64,000 nucleotides of DNA. It comes from Brucella pseudintermedia (GTDB lineage: Bacteria > Pseudomonadota > Alphaproteobacteria > Rhizobiales > Rhizobiaceae). Numbering within the stretch: the first letter of the stretch is position 1; every line of letters begins with the position of its first letter. Below, piece after piece: positions 8,665-17,808 of the stretch. A model generated the notes under the pieces. It made no database searches. It was not told the origin of the DNA and saw nothing but the letters and a program-made list of their open reading frames with translations. The DNA lies in assembly GCF_008932435.1 (NCBI RefSeq), contig NZ_WBWE01000005.1, positions 217,095 through 281,094 on the forward strand, written 5' to 3'. Made by a program: the position numbers and the translations under genes.

Positions 8665-10074
8665 ATGGAAAAAGCAGATATCGGAATGGTCGGCCTTGGC
8701 GTCATGGGTTCCAACCTGGCGCTGAACATAGCCGAGAAGGGCTATACGGTAGCCGTCTACGACCGTGATGAGCCTGTGCTGAAAGCCTTTCTCGAGAAGG
8801 CTGGCCCGCTGCGCGACAAGATCATTCCTTGCCCCACTTTCGAGGATCTCGCGGCCAATATCCGCAAGCCGCGTCCGATCATCTTCCTGATCAAGGCAGG
8901 CGCCCCCGTCGATGCTGAGACCACCCGCCTCAAGGCCTATCTTGAGAAGGGCGACATCATGATCGACGCCGGCAATTCCGATTACCGCGACACGGTGCGC
9001 CGCCTGAAGGCGCTTGGCCCCAACGATCCGACCTTTGTCGGCATGGGCGTTTCTGGCGGCGCGGAGGGCGCGCGCCATGGCCCGTCGATGATGGTTGGCG
9101 GGACCGAGGAAGCCTATGAGCGCATCGCGCCGATCCTGCTTGCCGCTGCCGCCAAATACAAGGACGAACCTTGCTGTGCGCTGGTAGGCCCCGATGGCGC
9201 CGGTCACTTCGTCAAGACGATCCACAACGGCATCGAATATGCCGACATGCAGATGATTGCCGAAATCTACGGCATCCTGCGCGACGGCCTTGGGCTGTCG
9301 GCCCCGGCCATCGGTGACGTGTTCGAGAAATGGAATCAGGGTCCGCTCAATTCCTATCTGATCGAAATCACGGCCAAGGTGCTGAAAGCGACCGATCCCG
9401 AAACCGGCAAGGCGATGGTCGACATGATCCTCGATGAAGCCGGTCAGAAGGGCACGGGTCGCTGGGCGGCCATTGAGGCGCAGATGCTGGGCGTTCCGGC
9501 AACGGCAATCGAAGCAGCGGTCGCCGCGCGCTCGCTGTCTTCGCTGAAAGCGGCGCGTGCGCTTGCCGCGGAAGCTTACAATCCGGGAAAGCGCAGCCTC
9601 GATATTGCCGAGCAGGCGAAATTCCTTGCCGATCTGGAGCAGGGGCTGCTGGCAGGCAAGATCGCCGCTTACGCTCAAGGCTTCGCGGTAATGGAAGCCG
9701 CCTCGCAGGAGCATGGCTGGAACATTCCGCTTGCCGAAACCGCCCGCATCTGGCGCGCAGGCTGCATCATTCGTTCGCAGCTTCTGGACGATATCGCCCA
9801 TGCTTTTGAGGATAGCGAAAGCCGCAACCTGCTTTTGGCGCCTGCCTTTGTCGAACGCATGAGCAAGGCTTCCAGCGGCCTTCGCCAGATCGTCGCCAAG
9901 GCAGCGCTCGCAGGTCTGCCTCTGCCCGCTTTGGGTTCGGCGCTCAGCTATTTCGACAGCTTCACGCAGGCGCTTGGCACCGCCAATCTCATTCAGGGCC
10001 AGCGCGATTTCTTCGGTTCGCACGGCTTCAAGCGTATTGATAAGGACGGGGATTTCCACGGTCCCTGGGGCTGA
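8665..10074 (+). CDS. gnd: 6-phosphogluconate dehydrogenase, decarboxylating
   Basis: The 469-residue enzyme of the pentose phosphate pathway converts 6-phosphogluconate and NADP+ to ribulose 5-phosphate, CO2 and NADPH in the cytosol. The start MEKADIGMVG at 8665 has AAAGGG nine bases upstream. GLGVMGSNLALN (10-21) is the NADP fold. MGVSGGAEGARHGPSMM and HFVKTIHNGIEY carry the substrate-binding Ser/Gly loop and the catalytic Lys. KGTGRWAAIEA and the C-terminal RDFFGSHGFKR are family markers. Length matches the usual 468-470. The stop codon adjoins a family B repeat, and an intrinsic terminator follows at 10230-10251. Confidence 0.97.
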   Translation: MEKADIGMVGLGVMGSNLALNIAEKGYTVAVYDRDEPVLKAFLEKAGPLRDKIIPCPTFEDLAANIRKPRPIIFLIKAGAPVDAETTRLKAYLEKGDIMIDAGNSDYRDTVRRLKALGPNDPTFVGMGVSGGAEGARHGPSMMVGGTEEAYERIAPILLAAAAKYKDEPCCALVGPDGAGHFVKTIHNGIEYADMQMIAEIYGILRDGLGLSAPAIGDVFEKWNQGPLNSYLIEITAKVLKATDPETGKAMVDMILDEAGQKGTGRWAAIEAQMLGVPATAIEAAVAARSLSSLKAARALAAEAYNPGKRSLDIAEQAKFLADLEQGLLAGKIAAYAQGFAVMEAASQEHGWNIPLAETARIWRAGCIIRSQLLDDIAHAFEDSESRNLLLAPAFVERMSKASSGLRQIVAKAALAGLPLPALGSALSYFDSFTQALGTANLIQGQRDFFGSHGFKRIDKDGDFHGPWG

Positions 10075-10201
10075 GATCTTTCGGTCCCTGACCCGCCTGC
10101 AAATGGCGTCTTTCTGCGATCCGGTGCCCACGTACTTAATGTACGCTGCGCTCCGGTTCTCGAAAGCCACCATTTTCGGCACGTCATGAACCGAAATCTC
10201 A
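10073..10201. repeat. family B intergenic repeat, copy 1
   Basis: The segment after gnd has outer inverted ends (GAGATCTTTCGGT and ACCGAAATCTC) and a central palindromic stretch CACGTACTTAATGTACGCTG. It shares CTGCAAATGGCG, TTTCTGCG and CCACCATTTTCG-like blocks in the same order with 30694-30828, so these are two copies of one element of about 130 bp. Confidence 0.75.
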
Positions 10202-10229
10202 CCAGCCCATCGCGCGTGTCATCAACAAC

Positions 10230-10251
10230 AAAGCCGCCCTCGGGCGGCTTT
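10230..10251. terminator. intrinsic terminator between convergent gnd and ABC operon
   Basis: AAAGCCGCC, loop CTCG, and GGCGGCTTT form a strong stem followed by TGTATTTT on the plus strand. It should end gnd transcription and possibly the opposing ABC operon too. Confidence 0.8.
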
Positions 10252-10267
10252 GTATTTTACTGCTTTC

Positions 10268-10305
10268 GCTCCCCCTCATCCTGAGCTTGTCGAAGGGTGA
10301 GGTTA
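10268..10305. repeat. family C repeat (short copy)
   Basis: CCTCATCCTGAGCTTGTCG followed by AAGGGTGAGG is an imperfect palindrome. The same words (CTCATCCTGAGGAG, AGCTTGTCGAGG) recur in the large repeat at 52800-53047. Confidence 0.6.
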
Positions 10306-10315
10306 GGAAGGGGCG

Positions 10316-11377
10316 TCAGTCTGCCAATACCAGCAGGTCGTGCGAGGCGAAATGCACCGTCACTTTGTCGCCGCGCTGCGGCGGCGGCTGGGTCGGGTCG
10401 TTGAACGTGTCGAAAGACAGGCGGTTTTTGCCGAGCGTCACGCGCGTGCGGATGACGGAGCCGAGGAAATGCACGTCCTCAATGGTCGCATCCAGTGAAG
10501 TATCGTGGCTCTTGCGCGCCTCAAGGCTGACAGCTTCCGGGCGCAAGGCCAGCGTCAGCGGCTTGCCTTTGGGATGATGGTCGAGCTTTTCCTGCACGGT
10601 GATGGTGCGGCCGTCGAGGTCGATGCTGTTCCGGCCCGGTTCGCTGACCGACGCTTCCAGCATGTTGAGCGTGCCGACGAACGACGCCACGAAGCGCGAG
10701 GCAGGGCGGTTATAGATGTCGAACGGTGAGCCGATCTGGTCGGCGCGGCCTTCGTGCATGACCACGATGCGGTCAGAGATCGACAAGGCTTCTTCCTGAT
10801 CGTGGGTGACAAAGACGGTCGTGATGCCGAGCTTCTGCTGGATAGCGCGGATTTCTTCGCGCAAGGAAATGCGGATTTTCGCATCGAGCGCGGATAGCGG
10901 CTCGTCGAGAAGCAGAACTTGCGGCTTGGTTGCAAGCGCGCGCGCAAGCGCCACGCGCTGCTGCTGGCCGCCGGACATCTGGTAGGGATAACGGTCCGCC
11001 AGATGGTCGAGGCGGATGAGCCCCAGCATTTCCTTCACCGTGGCGTCGATTTCCGTCTTCGGCTTTCCGGCAACGCGCAGGCCGAACGAAACATTCTGCG
11101 CGACCGTCATATTGGGAAACAGCGCATAGGCCTGAAACACCATGCCGATATTGCGCTGGTTGGGCTTGAGGTCCACCACGTCCTTGCCGTTGATTTCGAT
11201 GGCGCCGCTGTCGGGCAGCTCGAAACCGGCGATCATGCGCAGAACGGTGGTCTTGCCGCAGCCCGACGGGCCGAGAAAGGAGACGAATTCGCCTTTTTCC
11301 ACGGCAAGGTTGAAATCGTGGACGACGGTATTGGCGCCGAAGCTCTTTTTCAGGTGCTTGATATTGAGAAAAGCCAT
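10316..11377 (-). CDS. ABC transporter ATP-binding protein (polyamine/iron type)
   Basis: The 353-residue cytoplasmic ATPase of a binding-protein-dependent importer has Walker A GPSGCGKTT (36-44), the Q-loop near MVFQAYALFP, signature MSGGQ (134-138) and Walker B LLLDEP (155-160). A C-terminal TOBE region (LALRPEAVSLEA onward) is typical of the PotA/FbpC/MalK-like class. It lies last in a four-gene operon with two permeases and a binding protein. The substrate is undetermined: homologues are annotated as spermidine/putrescine or Fe(III) transporters. Confidence 0.9.
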   Translation of the reverse strand: MAFLNIKHLKKSFGANTVVHDFNLAVEKGEFVSFLGPSGCGKTTVLRMIAGFELPDSGAIEINGKDVVDLKPNQRNIGMVFQAYALFPNMTVAQNVSFGLRVAGKPKTEIDATVKEMLGLIRLDHLADRYPYQMSGGQQQRVALARALATKPQVLLLDEPLSALDAKIRISLREEIRAIQQKLGITTVFVTHDQEEALSISDRIVVMHEGRADQIGSPFDIYNRPASRFVASFVGTLNMLEASVSEPGRNSIDLDGRTITVQEKLDHHPKGKPLTLALRPEAVSLEARKSHDTSLDATIEDVHFLGSVIRTRVTLGKNRLSFDTFNDPTQPPPQRGDKVTVHFASHDLLVLAD

Positions 11378-11382
11378 GAATG

Positions 11383-12186
11383 TTACCCGGCGGTTGTCTT
11401 GAATTTATTAAGGCGCGAGACGAGTTGCAGCATGATGATGCTGAGCCACGTTATGCCGAACGAGATGATCGCCAGCGCTGACGGCTCATAGGCGCGGTTC
11501 GCGCCGACCAGTTGCAGGTAGGGGCCGAAGGCCGGGCGGTTCAAAAGCGAGGCCAGCGTGAATTCGCCGATGACGATAGCGAATGTGATGAAGGCGCCGC
11601 TCATCACGCCGGAGATCACGTTCGGGAAAATCACCTTGAACATGATGCGGCCCCAGCCCGCGCCGAGGCTTTGCGCGGCTTCCGTCAGCGTATTGACGTC
11701 GATGGTGCGCATCGCCGTATCGACGGCGCGATACATATAGGGCAGCGACAGTGTCATATAACCGAACATCAAGAGCACGTCGGTTGCCCGCGTCGACGCC
11801 GTGAACGGCAGCCATGACGACGAGTTGTAGATGCGCAAATAGCCGAACACGATGACGATGGCGGGAATGACCAGCGGCAATAGGGTGATGAATTCCATCA
11901 CCGGACGCAATTGCGGCAGGCGCAGCCGCACCCAATAGGCTGTCGGCACCACCAGAAGTACGCCGAAAACGATGGTCAGCAGGCCGAGCAGGATCGAATA
12001 GCCGAAGGTCGCCTGGAAGTTCGGATCGGAGAACACGACGCGATAGGCATCGAAGGAATATTCGCCCCGCCGCATCCGCAGCGAGAATTCAAACGTCCCG
12101 ATGAGGGGCACGAGGAAGTAAATGGCGCCGATCAGGAAGGCGATCCATGCGCCGATTTTCTGGGCGTTGATGCTTTTCCGTTTCAT
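11383..12186 (-). CDS. ABC transporter permease (PotC-like)
   Basis: The 267-residue inner-membrane permease has about six transmembrane helices. The MetI-type EAA loop is visible as LTEAAQSLGAGWGRIMFKVIFP, which docks on the ATPase. The start ATG at 12186 overlaps the stop of the upstream permease gene (ATGA); a GTG three codons upstream is possible but less likely. The partner subunits are the adjacent permease (12183-13076), the ATPase (10316-11377) and the binding protein (13285-14388). Confidence 0.9.
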   Translation of the reverse strand: MKRKSINAQKIGAWIAFLIGAIYFLVPLIGTFEFSLRMRRGEYSFDAYRVVFSDPNFQATFGYSILLGLLTIVFGVLLVVPTAYWVRLRLPQLRPVMEFITLLPLVIPAIVIVFGYLRIYNSSSWLPFTASTRATDVLLMFGYMTLSLPYMYRAVDTAMRTIDVNTLTEAAQSLGAGWGRIMFKVIFPNVISGVMSGAFITFAIVIGEFTLASLLNRPAFGPYLQLVGANRAYEPSALAIISFGITWLSIIMLQLVSRLNKFKTTAG

Positions 12187-13076
12187 CGCTGCCACCTCTC
12201 GGCGCGAATGCGCAGCCAGATATAGATGAGGTTGGAAATACCCGTAATGACGATCATGCCAAGGGCCAGCGCATAACCGAGGTTCTGGTTGTGCAGCACA
12301 TCACCGCGGATCTGGGCATAGAGCAGGATCGGTACGATGTTGAGCGAGGAACCCGTCAAGGCATAGGCGGTCGCAATCGCCCCAAAGGCGTTGGCGAACA
12401 GAAGAAGCGTGGTGCCGAGCAGGCTCGGCCACAGGATCGGGAAGGCCACCATGCGCCAATATTGCGCGGTGGTCGCGCCCAGAATGGAAGAGGCCTCGCG
12501 CCACTCTTTCTTCAGTCCGTCGAGAGCGGGCGTCAGGATCAGCACCATCAGCGGTATCTGGAAGAAGAGATAGGTGAGCGTCAGGCCGAAGAAGGAGAGC
12601 AGGTTGAAACCCGTCGCATAGAGGTTGAAGCCGAACCATTCCCTGAGCAGGATCGTCACGAAGCCGGTTCGCCCCAAGGTCGCCAGAAAGGCGAAGGCCA
12701 GCGGCACGCCTGCAAAGTTGGATGCAACGCCGGAAAAGGTCAGTACCGTCGGCCGCAGCCAGGAAGGCAGATTGCCGAGCACGACCGCCCAGGCGAGGAA
12801 GAAGCCGATGATCGCGCCGCCAATGGCCGATGCAAGGCTGACCTTGATCGAGATCCAGTAGGCGCTCATGATCTGCGGCTGGAACAGATCATGGATGTTC
12901 TGGAGCGTGAAATTTCCCGCCGGATCCTGGAAGGCGCCGATGATGAGATACATCGTCGGCCAGATCAGGAACAGGATGGCGAAGATGAAAAACGGTGTCA
13001 CGCCAAGCCAGGACAACGGAAGCTGGCGCTTGCGCGCTCCGCTGCGGGGGACTGTTGTTTCGGCTACTGCACTCAT
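12183..13076 (-). CDS. ABC transporter permease (PotB-like)
   Basis: The 297-residue permease starts MSAVAETTVP at the ATG at 13076. The in-frame upstream extension is rich in Arg/Pro and matches no membrane topology. Six hydrophobic helices are visible, beginning with WLGVTPFFIFAILFLIWP, and the EAA-loop equivalent is WREASSILGATTAQYWRMVAFP. It is second in the operon, about 208 bp downstream of the binding-protein gene, and translationally coupled to the next permease. It forms half of the membrane channel. Confidence 0.9.
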   Translation of the reverse strand: MSAVAETTVPRSGARKRQLPLSWLGVTPFFIFAILFLIWPTMYLIIGAFQDPAGNFTLQNIHDLFQPQIMSAYWISIKVSLASAIGGAIIGFFLAWAVVLGNLPSWLRPTVLTFSGVASNFAGVPLAFAFLATLGRTGFVTILLREWFGFNLYATGFNLLSFFGLTLTYLFFQIPLMVLILTPALDGLKKEWREASSILGATTAQYWRMVAFPILWPSLLGTTLLLFANAFGAIATAYALTGSSLNIVPILLYAQIRGDVLHNQNLGYALALGMIVITGISNLIYIWLRIRAERWQR

Positions 13077-13284
13077 GCGCTCTTTCTTTAGACCGGGTTC
13101 CCGCCAGAACGGAACTGAATCGTTCCAACTTTTTGTTTTATTTGTGCGATCAGCAGGGCTGTCATTCGGCGTCGGGTAATCGATAAAGTGCCTGAGTGTG
13201 AACCCCTTTGATATCGCGCCGACCGTGCAGGGCCGACGCGATATGTGTTCGATGCGACAGGCGCGAGCCTGCCGCTCGCGGTCC

Positions 13285-14388
13285 TTACTGGACGTTTGCG
13301 CCCACGACGCTATCCCATTCCTTGGTGATCGTGGTCTGTGCGGCCTCGATCTGCTCCAGGGTCGGGAAGATAGCCTTTTCATAGGCTGCTGCCGGCGGCA
13401 GCTTGTCGAGCAGTTCCTGCGGGATCTTGCCGGCCTTCGCCATCGCGTTGAAGCGGATCGGGTGGCAATAGCCCTTCAGATAGCCGAGCTGGCCTTCATC
13501 CGAATAGATGTGCTCCATCCAAAGCTTCGCAGCGTTCGGATGGGGCGCATAGGCGCTGATCGCCTGCACATAGACGCCGGCGATGACGCCCGACTTCGGA
13601 ATGACGGTTTCGATTTCCGGATTGCCCTTGAGCGTGTCGCGGTCGGCGAGTGCGTTATAGTCCCAGCGGATGACGATGGGGGTCGAGCCCTGCGCCAGCG
13701 AAGCGGCCTTGCCGATGACCGGAACGAAATTGCCGTCGGCGTTCAGTTCCTTGTAGAACTCAAGGCCCTTCTTGCCGGCGGCTTCGCCCGGCTCGCCACC
13801 ACGGGCGATACCTGCGGCATGAACGCCGAGAATGGCCTGTGCGGAAACGCGCGGATCGCCTGCAAGCGCGACGGAATTTGCGTAGTCGCTCTTGAGGAGG
13901 TCTTCCCAATCGGCGGGCACGTCCTTCACGATGTCCTTGTTCACCTCGAAAGCAAGCACACCGTAATAGTCGCCATACCAGTACCCCTCAGGGTCCTTGG
14001 CGCTGTCCGGGATTTCGTCCCAGGTCGCGACCTTGTAAGGCTGGATCAGGCCGTCCTTCTTGGCCGATGCGCCGAAGGCAAAGCCCACGTCGATGACGTC
14101 AGGAGCCTGCGGGCCCTTATTGTCCTTGTTGGCCTTGATGGCTTCGATTTCATCGCCCGAACCGGCGTCCGGGTTCAGTTCGTTGACCTTGAGGCCGTAC
14201 TTGTCCTTGAAGCTCTGGATGATTTCGCCATAGCCGCACCAGTCATGCGGGAGGGCGATGGTGGTCAGTTCGCCTTCTGCCTTTGCAGCGGCGATCAGTT
14301 CGGCTGACGGTTCGGCAGCGGCGATGGAAACCCCGGCAACGGCGATTGCCGTCGAAAGCGACAGCAGACGCGCTGTGTAAGCAAGCAT
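13285..14388 (-). CDS. periplasmic substrate-binding protein of ABC transporter
   Basis: The 367-residue protein starts MLAYTARLLSLS at 14388 with a cleavable signal peptide (hydrophobic stretch to about residue 24, then AAAEPSAELIAAAKAEG). It belongs to the family 1/PotD-AfuA-like solute-binding class: LTTIALPHDWCGYGEIIQSF near the N-terminus, then APDVIDVGFAF, and a C-terminal PHPNAAKLWMEHIYSDEGQ. It captures the ligand in the periplasm and delivers it to the downstream permeases. The ligand cannot be named from sequence; polyamines or iron chelates are the usual ones. Confidence 0.88.
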   Translation of the reverse strand: MLAYTARLLSLSTAIAVAGVSIAAAEPSAELIAAAKAEGELTTIALPHDWCGYGEIIQSFKDKYGLKVNELNPDAGSGDEIEAIKANKDNKGPQAPDVIDVGFAFGASAKKDGLIQPYKVATWDEIPDSAKDPEGYWYGDYYGVLAFEVNKDIVKDVPADWEDLLKSDYANSVALAGDPRVSAQAILGVHAAGIARGGEPGEAAGKKGLEFYKELNADGNFVPVIGKAASLAQGSTPIVIRWDYNALADRDTLKGNPEIETVIPKSGVIAGVYVQAISAYAPHPNAAKLWMEHIYSDEGQLGYLKGYCHPIRFNAMAKAGKIPQELLDKLPPAAAYEKAIFPTLEQIEAAQTTITKEWDSVVGANVQ

Positions 14389-14751
14389 TGTTTGACTCCC
14401 CTGTTTTAAGGTCCGGCGAACGCCCCCGGTCGATTCCGGTGCTCGCGCATTCCCGATACCCGCCCTGTATGACGGTTGGATGACGGTTTGCGGCTTGTCA
14501 CAAACCGTCAGCGATGGAAAGTGAAACACGTTTTCAGAGACTTAGCAATTCATCCCTTTGCGGGAACAGCATTTTTATGACAGGAAATGTGACAGCAAAT
14601 TCGTCGTTGTCATAATTCTGCAAGAGGCTTTTCCTCGCGCGACAACGGTTTGTCTCAGCGCGGCATCGCATCCGGATCTCGGCGGCAAGCGAAAATTTCT
14701 GAAAGATGATCGAACCCGGACGGGTTTCATATGAAATCGGGCAGTGGAGGG
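14389..14751. other. intergenic region upstream of ABC operon
   Basis: This 363-bp region separates the binding-protein gene from the end of the efflux pump gene. It holds the ABC operon promoter on the minus strand. ACCCGGACGGGT (14714-14725) and TTTCATATGAAA (14725-14736) are two abutting short palindromes near the pump end. They could be a terminator or a regulator site. No coding potential was seen. Confidence 0.4.
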
Positions 14752-16329
14752 CTAATGCCCTCCGCCGCCACCGGCAACCTGCTTCGGCTTGCGCAGCATG
14801 ATGGCGCAGACGGCAAGCGAACAGAACATCATCGTCAGGATAAAGAACACGTCGATGAAGGACAGGAGGGTCGCCTGCTGGCGCACCATGCCGGAAAGTT
14901 TGGCGATGGCAACGGTCGCGCCGTCCATGCCTGCCGCATTGTATTTGGCGGTCAGGTTGGCAATCATCCTCTCCGCTTCGGCATTGCCCCAGCGAACATG
15001 TTCGGCCAGCCGCTCATAATGCATGTCGCCGCGCCGGGTCAGGATCGTGTTGATGACGGCGAGGCCGACGGCGCCGCCCAGATTGCGCGTCAGGTTGAAG
15101 AGACCGGACGCGTTTTTCAGCAGGGAAGGCGGAAGCGTGCCGAGGGCCAGATTGTTGATCGGCACCATGCACAGCATCAGCGAGCAGCCGCGCAGGATCT
15201 GCGGCAGCAGCAATTCGTAGAAATCCCAGTCGGCGGTGAGTCCGGTCACCATCCACGTGCCGGCGGCGAAGCCGAGAAAGCCGATCATCATCATCAGGCG
15301 CGGGTCCATCCTGTTGGACAGGAAGCCCGCAACCGGCGCGGTGAAGAACATGGCGAGGCCGCTGACGAACAGCGCTTCGCCGATCATGAGGGCATCATAG
15401 CCACGGACGCTGCTCAGATAGAGCGGATAGAGATAGGTGAGGCCATAGAGCCCGACGCCCATCACGAAGGAGAACAGCGAGCCGAATGCGAAATTGACGT
15501 TTTTGAAGGCACGCAGATCCACGATGGGCTGTTCCGCCGTGAATGCCCGATAGAAGAAGAGGATGCCGCCGACCGTCATGACGATCGAAAGGACCAAGAT
15601 CGCTTCGTCCTGCAGCCAGTCGTTGCGCGGGCCCTCTTCCAGCACATATTCCATGGAGCCAAGGAAGGCGGCCATGCCGATAAGGCCCCACCAGTCGAAC
15701 TTGTTCAAAAGCGAGCTGTCGCCTTCGTCGAAGTCGATCAGGTTCCATGCGGCGATGGTGACGAGAATGCCGGGGCCGACATTGACCAGAAACAGCCAGT
15801 GCCAGGAAAAGGCGTGGCTCAGATAACCGCCGATGGTCGGGCCGATGGTGGGCGCAAGCGTCGCCACCAGGCCGATCATCGGCGAGACGATCGAGCGCTT
15901 GGAGGGCGGGAAGATCGTGAAGGCAGCCGCGAAGACGCTCGGGATCATGCCGCCGCCGATGAAGCCCTGAATGGCGCGGTAGACGATCATCTGCTCGATA
16001 TTGGTCGCCGTCGCGCAGAGCATGCTGGCGAGGGTAAAGCCCGCAGCCGAAAAGGTGAAGAGCACGCGCGTCGACAACAGGCGTCCAAGGAAGCCCGACA
16101 GCGGAATCATGATGACTTCCGCGATCAGATAGGACGTCTGGACCCATGAGATTTCATCGGAACTGGCGCTGAGGCCCGCCTGGATTTCCGCGAGCGACGC
16201 CGAGACGATCTGAATGTCCAGGATTGCCATGAACATGCCGAACACCATGGCCAGAAAGCCGATGGCCTTCTTCGGGTCTATGCGGTCATCTGCCGGGGCT
16301 ATCGGCCCCATTGTCGTGTCTGCGGCCAT
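14752..16329 (-). CDS. DHA2-family (EmrB/QacA) multidrug efflux MFS transporter
   Basis: The 525-residue inner-membrane protein has about 14 transmembrane helices. The DHA2 motifs are visible: MFGMFMAILDIQIVSASLAE in TM1, WVQTSYLIAEVIMIPLSG, and the antiporter motif GPTIGGYLSH in TM5. It works with the periplasmic adaptor encoded just upstream (EmrA-like) and normally an outer-membrane TolC channel that is not in this window. Proton-driven export of hydrophobic compounds is expected. Regulation is by the divergent TetR gene at 17809. Confidence 0.92.
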   Translation of the reverse strand: MAADTTMGPIAPADDRIDPKKAIGFLAMVFGMFMAILDIQIVSASLAEIQAGLSASSDEISWVQTSYLIAEVIMIPLSGFLGRLLSTRVLFTFSAAGFTLASMLCATATNIEQMIVYRAIQGFIGGGMIPSVFAAAFTIFPPSKRSIVSPMIGLVATLAPTIGPTIGGYLSHAFSWHWLFLVNVGPGILVTIAAWNLIDFDEGDSSLLNKFDWWGLIGMAAFLGSMEYVLEEGPRNDWLQDEAILVLSIVMTVGGILFFYRAFTAEQPIVDLRAFKNVNFAFGSLFSFVMGVGLYGLTYLYPLYLSSVRGYDALMIGEALFVSGLAMFFTAPVAGFLSNRMDPRLMMMIGFLGFAAGTWMVTGLTADWDFYELLLPQILRGCSLMLCMVPINNLALGTLPPSLLKNASGLFNLTRNLGGAVGLAVINTILTRRGDMHYERLAEHVRWGNAEAERMIANLTAKYNAAGMDGATVAIAKLSGMVRQQATLLSFIDVFFILTMMFCSLAVCAIMLRKPKQVAGGGGGH

Positions 16330-16417
16330 GACGGCGCACTCCGGAATGGAAGAGAAAGGCGGCGTGAAACCTGTTCGCCGCCGCCATCTGTTATTTCATG
16401 TCACCCACAGCGCCCGG

Positions 16418-17653
16418 TCAGTCGGCCTTTTGCCCGGGGGCCGTGCGCGTGTCGATATCGACCACGACGCTGAGGCCCGCGCGGATCTTGCCGGATTCCA
16501 GCGCTTCCTTCGGGATCATGATGCGCACGGGCACGCGCTGCACGATCTTGGTGAAGTTGCCGGTCGCGTTTTCCGGCGGCAGCAGCGAGAATACGGCACC
16601 CGACGCCGGAGCGACGGACGCAACCTTGCCATCGAACTTCGTGCCGTCGATTGCGTCCACATAGATATGCGCCGTCTCGCCGGTCTTGATGCTTGCGAGC
16701 TGCGTTTCCTTGAAATTCGCATCGATATAAAGCTCATGGACCGGAACGAGCGCCGCGATCTTCTGGCCCGGCGAAACGAGATCGCCCTTCTTGCCGGAAA
16801 GATTGCCGATCACTCCGTCGAACGGCGCGCGCAGCGTGGTGAAGGAAAGGTCGCGTGCGGCTTTGTCGCGGGCAAGTTCTAGCGATTTCACGGTGCTTTC
16901 CGCTTCGCTATATTGGGCATTGAGCACTTCGATATTGGCCTTGGCGGAGGCGATCTGTGCTTCGCTGCCGACCAGCTTGGCGCGCGCCTGATCCAGCGAC
17001 GACTGGGCGGTGTCGAGTTCGGCCTGCGCGACGAAACGCGTCTGGTGCAGTTTCTGCACGCGCGCCATCGCGTTCTGCGCATTGATCAGCACAGCCGTTG
17101 CCGCCTGCTTGTCGGCATCGGCCTGCTGAAGCATCGCCTGGGCTGCATCGGTTTGCGCCTTGATGCGGACGAGCGTCTGTTTTTGTGTCGCGAGTTTGGC
17201 CTCGGCTTCGTCGAGCGCGATCTGGTAGTCGCCTGCGTCGAGCTGAAAAATCACGTCGCCAGCCTTGACCTGCTGGTTGGCTGTCACCGGGATATTTTCA
17301 ATATAGCCAGTCACTTTCGGGGCAATGGACGCGATGTCGCCCTGCACATAGGCGTCATCGGTGGACACCATGAAACGCCCCACGGTCCACCAGTCATAGG
17401 CATACCAAAGCCCGCCGGCAACGGCGGCTACGATGATGCCGGGAAGGATCACGCGTTTGCCCAATCCCTTCTTTTCGCCCTTTTTTGCGGGAGCGCCTTT
17501 TGGAGCGGCCTCCTGCGCGTCAGGTGCGGGGTGCGGCTGGGCTCTCTCGCTCACCGTGGCGTCGTCCGTCGCGGGCTGGGCTGCCGATGCGAAGTTCTTG
17601 GCATTTGGGAACGGATGAATATCGGCCTTATCAACGGACTTGGGGGCTGACAT
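16418..17653 (-). CDS. HlyD/EmrA-type membrane fusion protein
   Basis: The 411-residue adaptor has one N-terminal membrane anchor (GLGKRVILPGIIVAAVAGGLWYA region), an HlyD biotinyl/lipoyl-like half-motif (VTGYIENIPVTANQQVKAGD), a long alpha-helical coiled-coil hairpin rich in Ala and Gln, and the returning barrel (LRAPFDGVIGNLSG). It bridges the EmrB-like pump and an outer-membrane channel. The ATG at 17653 is preferred; a GTG at 17671 would add six residues. It is first in the two-gene operon, with TetR operators immediately upstream. Confidence 0.9.
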   Translation of the reverse strand: MSAPKSVDKADIHPFPNAKNFASAAQPATDDATVSERAQPHPAPDAQEAAPKGAPAKKGEKKGLGKRVILPGIIVAAVAGGLWYAYDWWTVGRFMVSTDDAYVQGDIASIAPKVTGYIENIPVTANQQVKAGDVIFQLDAGDYQIALDEAEAKLATQKQTLVRIKAQTDAAQAMLQQADADKQAATAVLINAQNAMARVQKLHQTRFVAQAELDTAQSSLDQARAKLVGSEAQIASAKANIEVLNAQYSEAESTVKSLELARDKAARDLSFTTLRAPFDGVIGNLSGKKGDLVSPGQKIAALVPVHELYIDANFKETQLASIKTGETAHIYVDAIDGTKFDGKVASVAPASGAVFSLLPPENATGNFTKIVQRVPVRIMIPKEALESGKIRAGLSVVVDIDTRTAPGQKAD

Positions 17654-17681
17654 AGGGGAAACTCTCTGCACATCCTGGGGA

Positions 17682-17699
17682 TTGAACCGCCCGGTTCGA
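17682..17699. promoter_or_regulatory. TetR operator candidate 1
   Basis: TTGAACCGCCCGGTTCGA is a near-perfect 18-bp palindrome that shares the GAACC/GGTTC half-sites with the second operator 58 bp away. It lies between the emrA-like start and the divergent promoter. Confidence 0.75.
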
Positions 17700-17701
17700 T
17701 G

Positions 17702-17730
17702 TTGACATAGATCAATAAGATGCGCATATC
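17702..17730 (+). promoter_or_regulatory. promoter candidate for tetR (divergent with pump promoter)
   Basis: TTGACA at 17702-17707 is followed after 17 bp by CATATC (17725-17730). On the opposite strand TTGATA (17732-17727), 17 bp and TATGTC (17709-17704) give a pump promoter. Both are bracketed by the two operators, so one repressor can shut both. Confidence 0.55.
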
Positions 17731-17739
17731 AAGAGCATA

Positions 17740-17757
17740 TCGAACCGTTTGGTTCGA
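17740..17757. promoter_or_regulatory. TetR operator candidate 2
   Basis: TCGAACCGTTTGGTTCGA is a perfect 18-bp palindrome with arms TCGAACC and GGTTCGA. It occupies the region just upstream of the regulator gene and matches the sister site at 17682-17699. Confidence 0.8.
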
Positions 17758-17808
17758 AAAATGTTAAGAGTCATTGAAATGAAACCGGACCGCAATAAAA
17801 GAGGAGCA

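Noticed and set aside
8521..10182. 553-residue frame on the minus strand
   Set aside because: It is antisense to gnd, has no family motifs and is an effect of the GC-rich third codon positions.
14731..16149. 472-residue plus-strand frame
   Set aside because: It is antisense to the 14-helix MFS pump and rich in H, D, R and Q.
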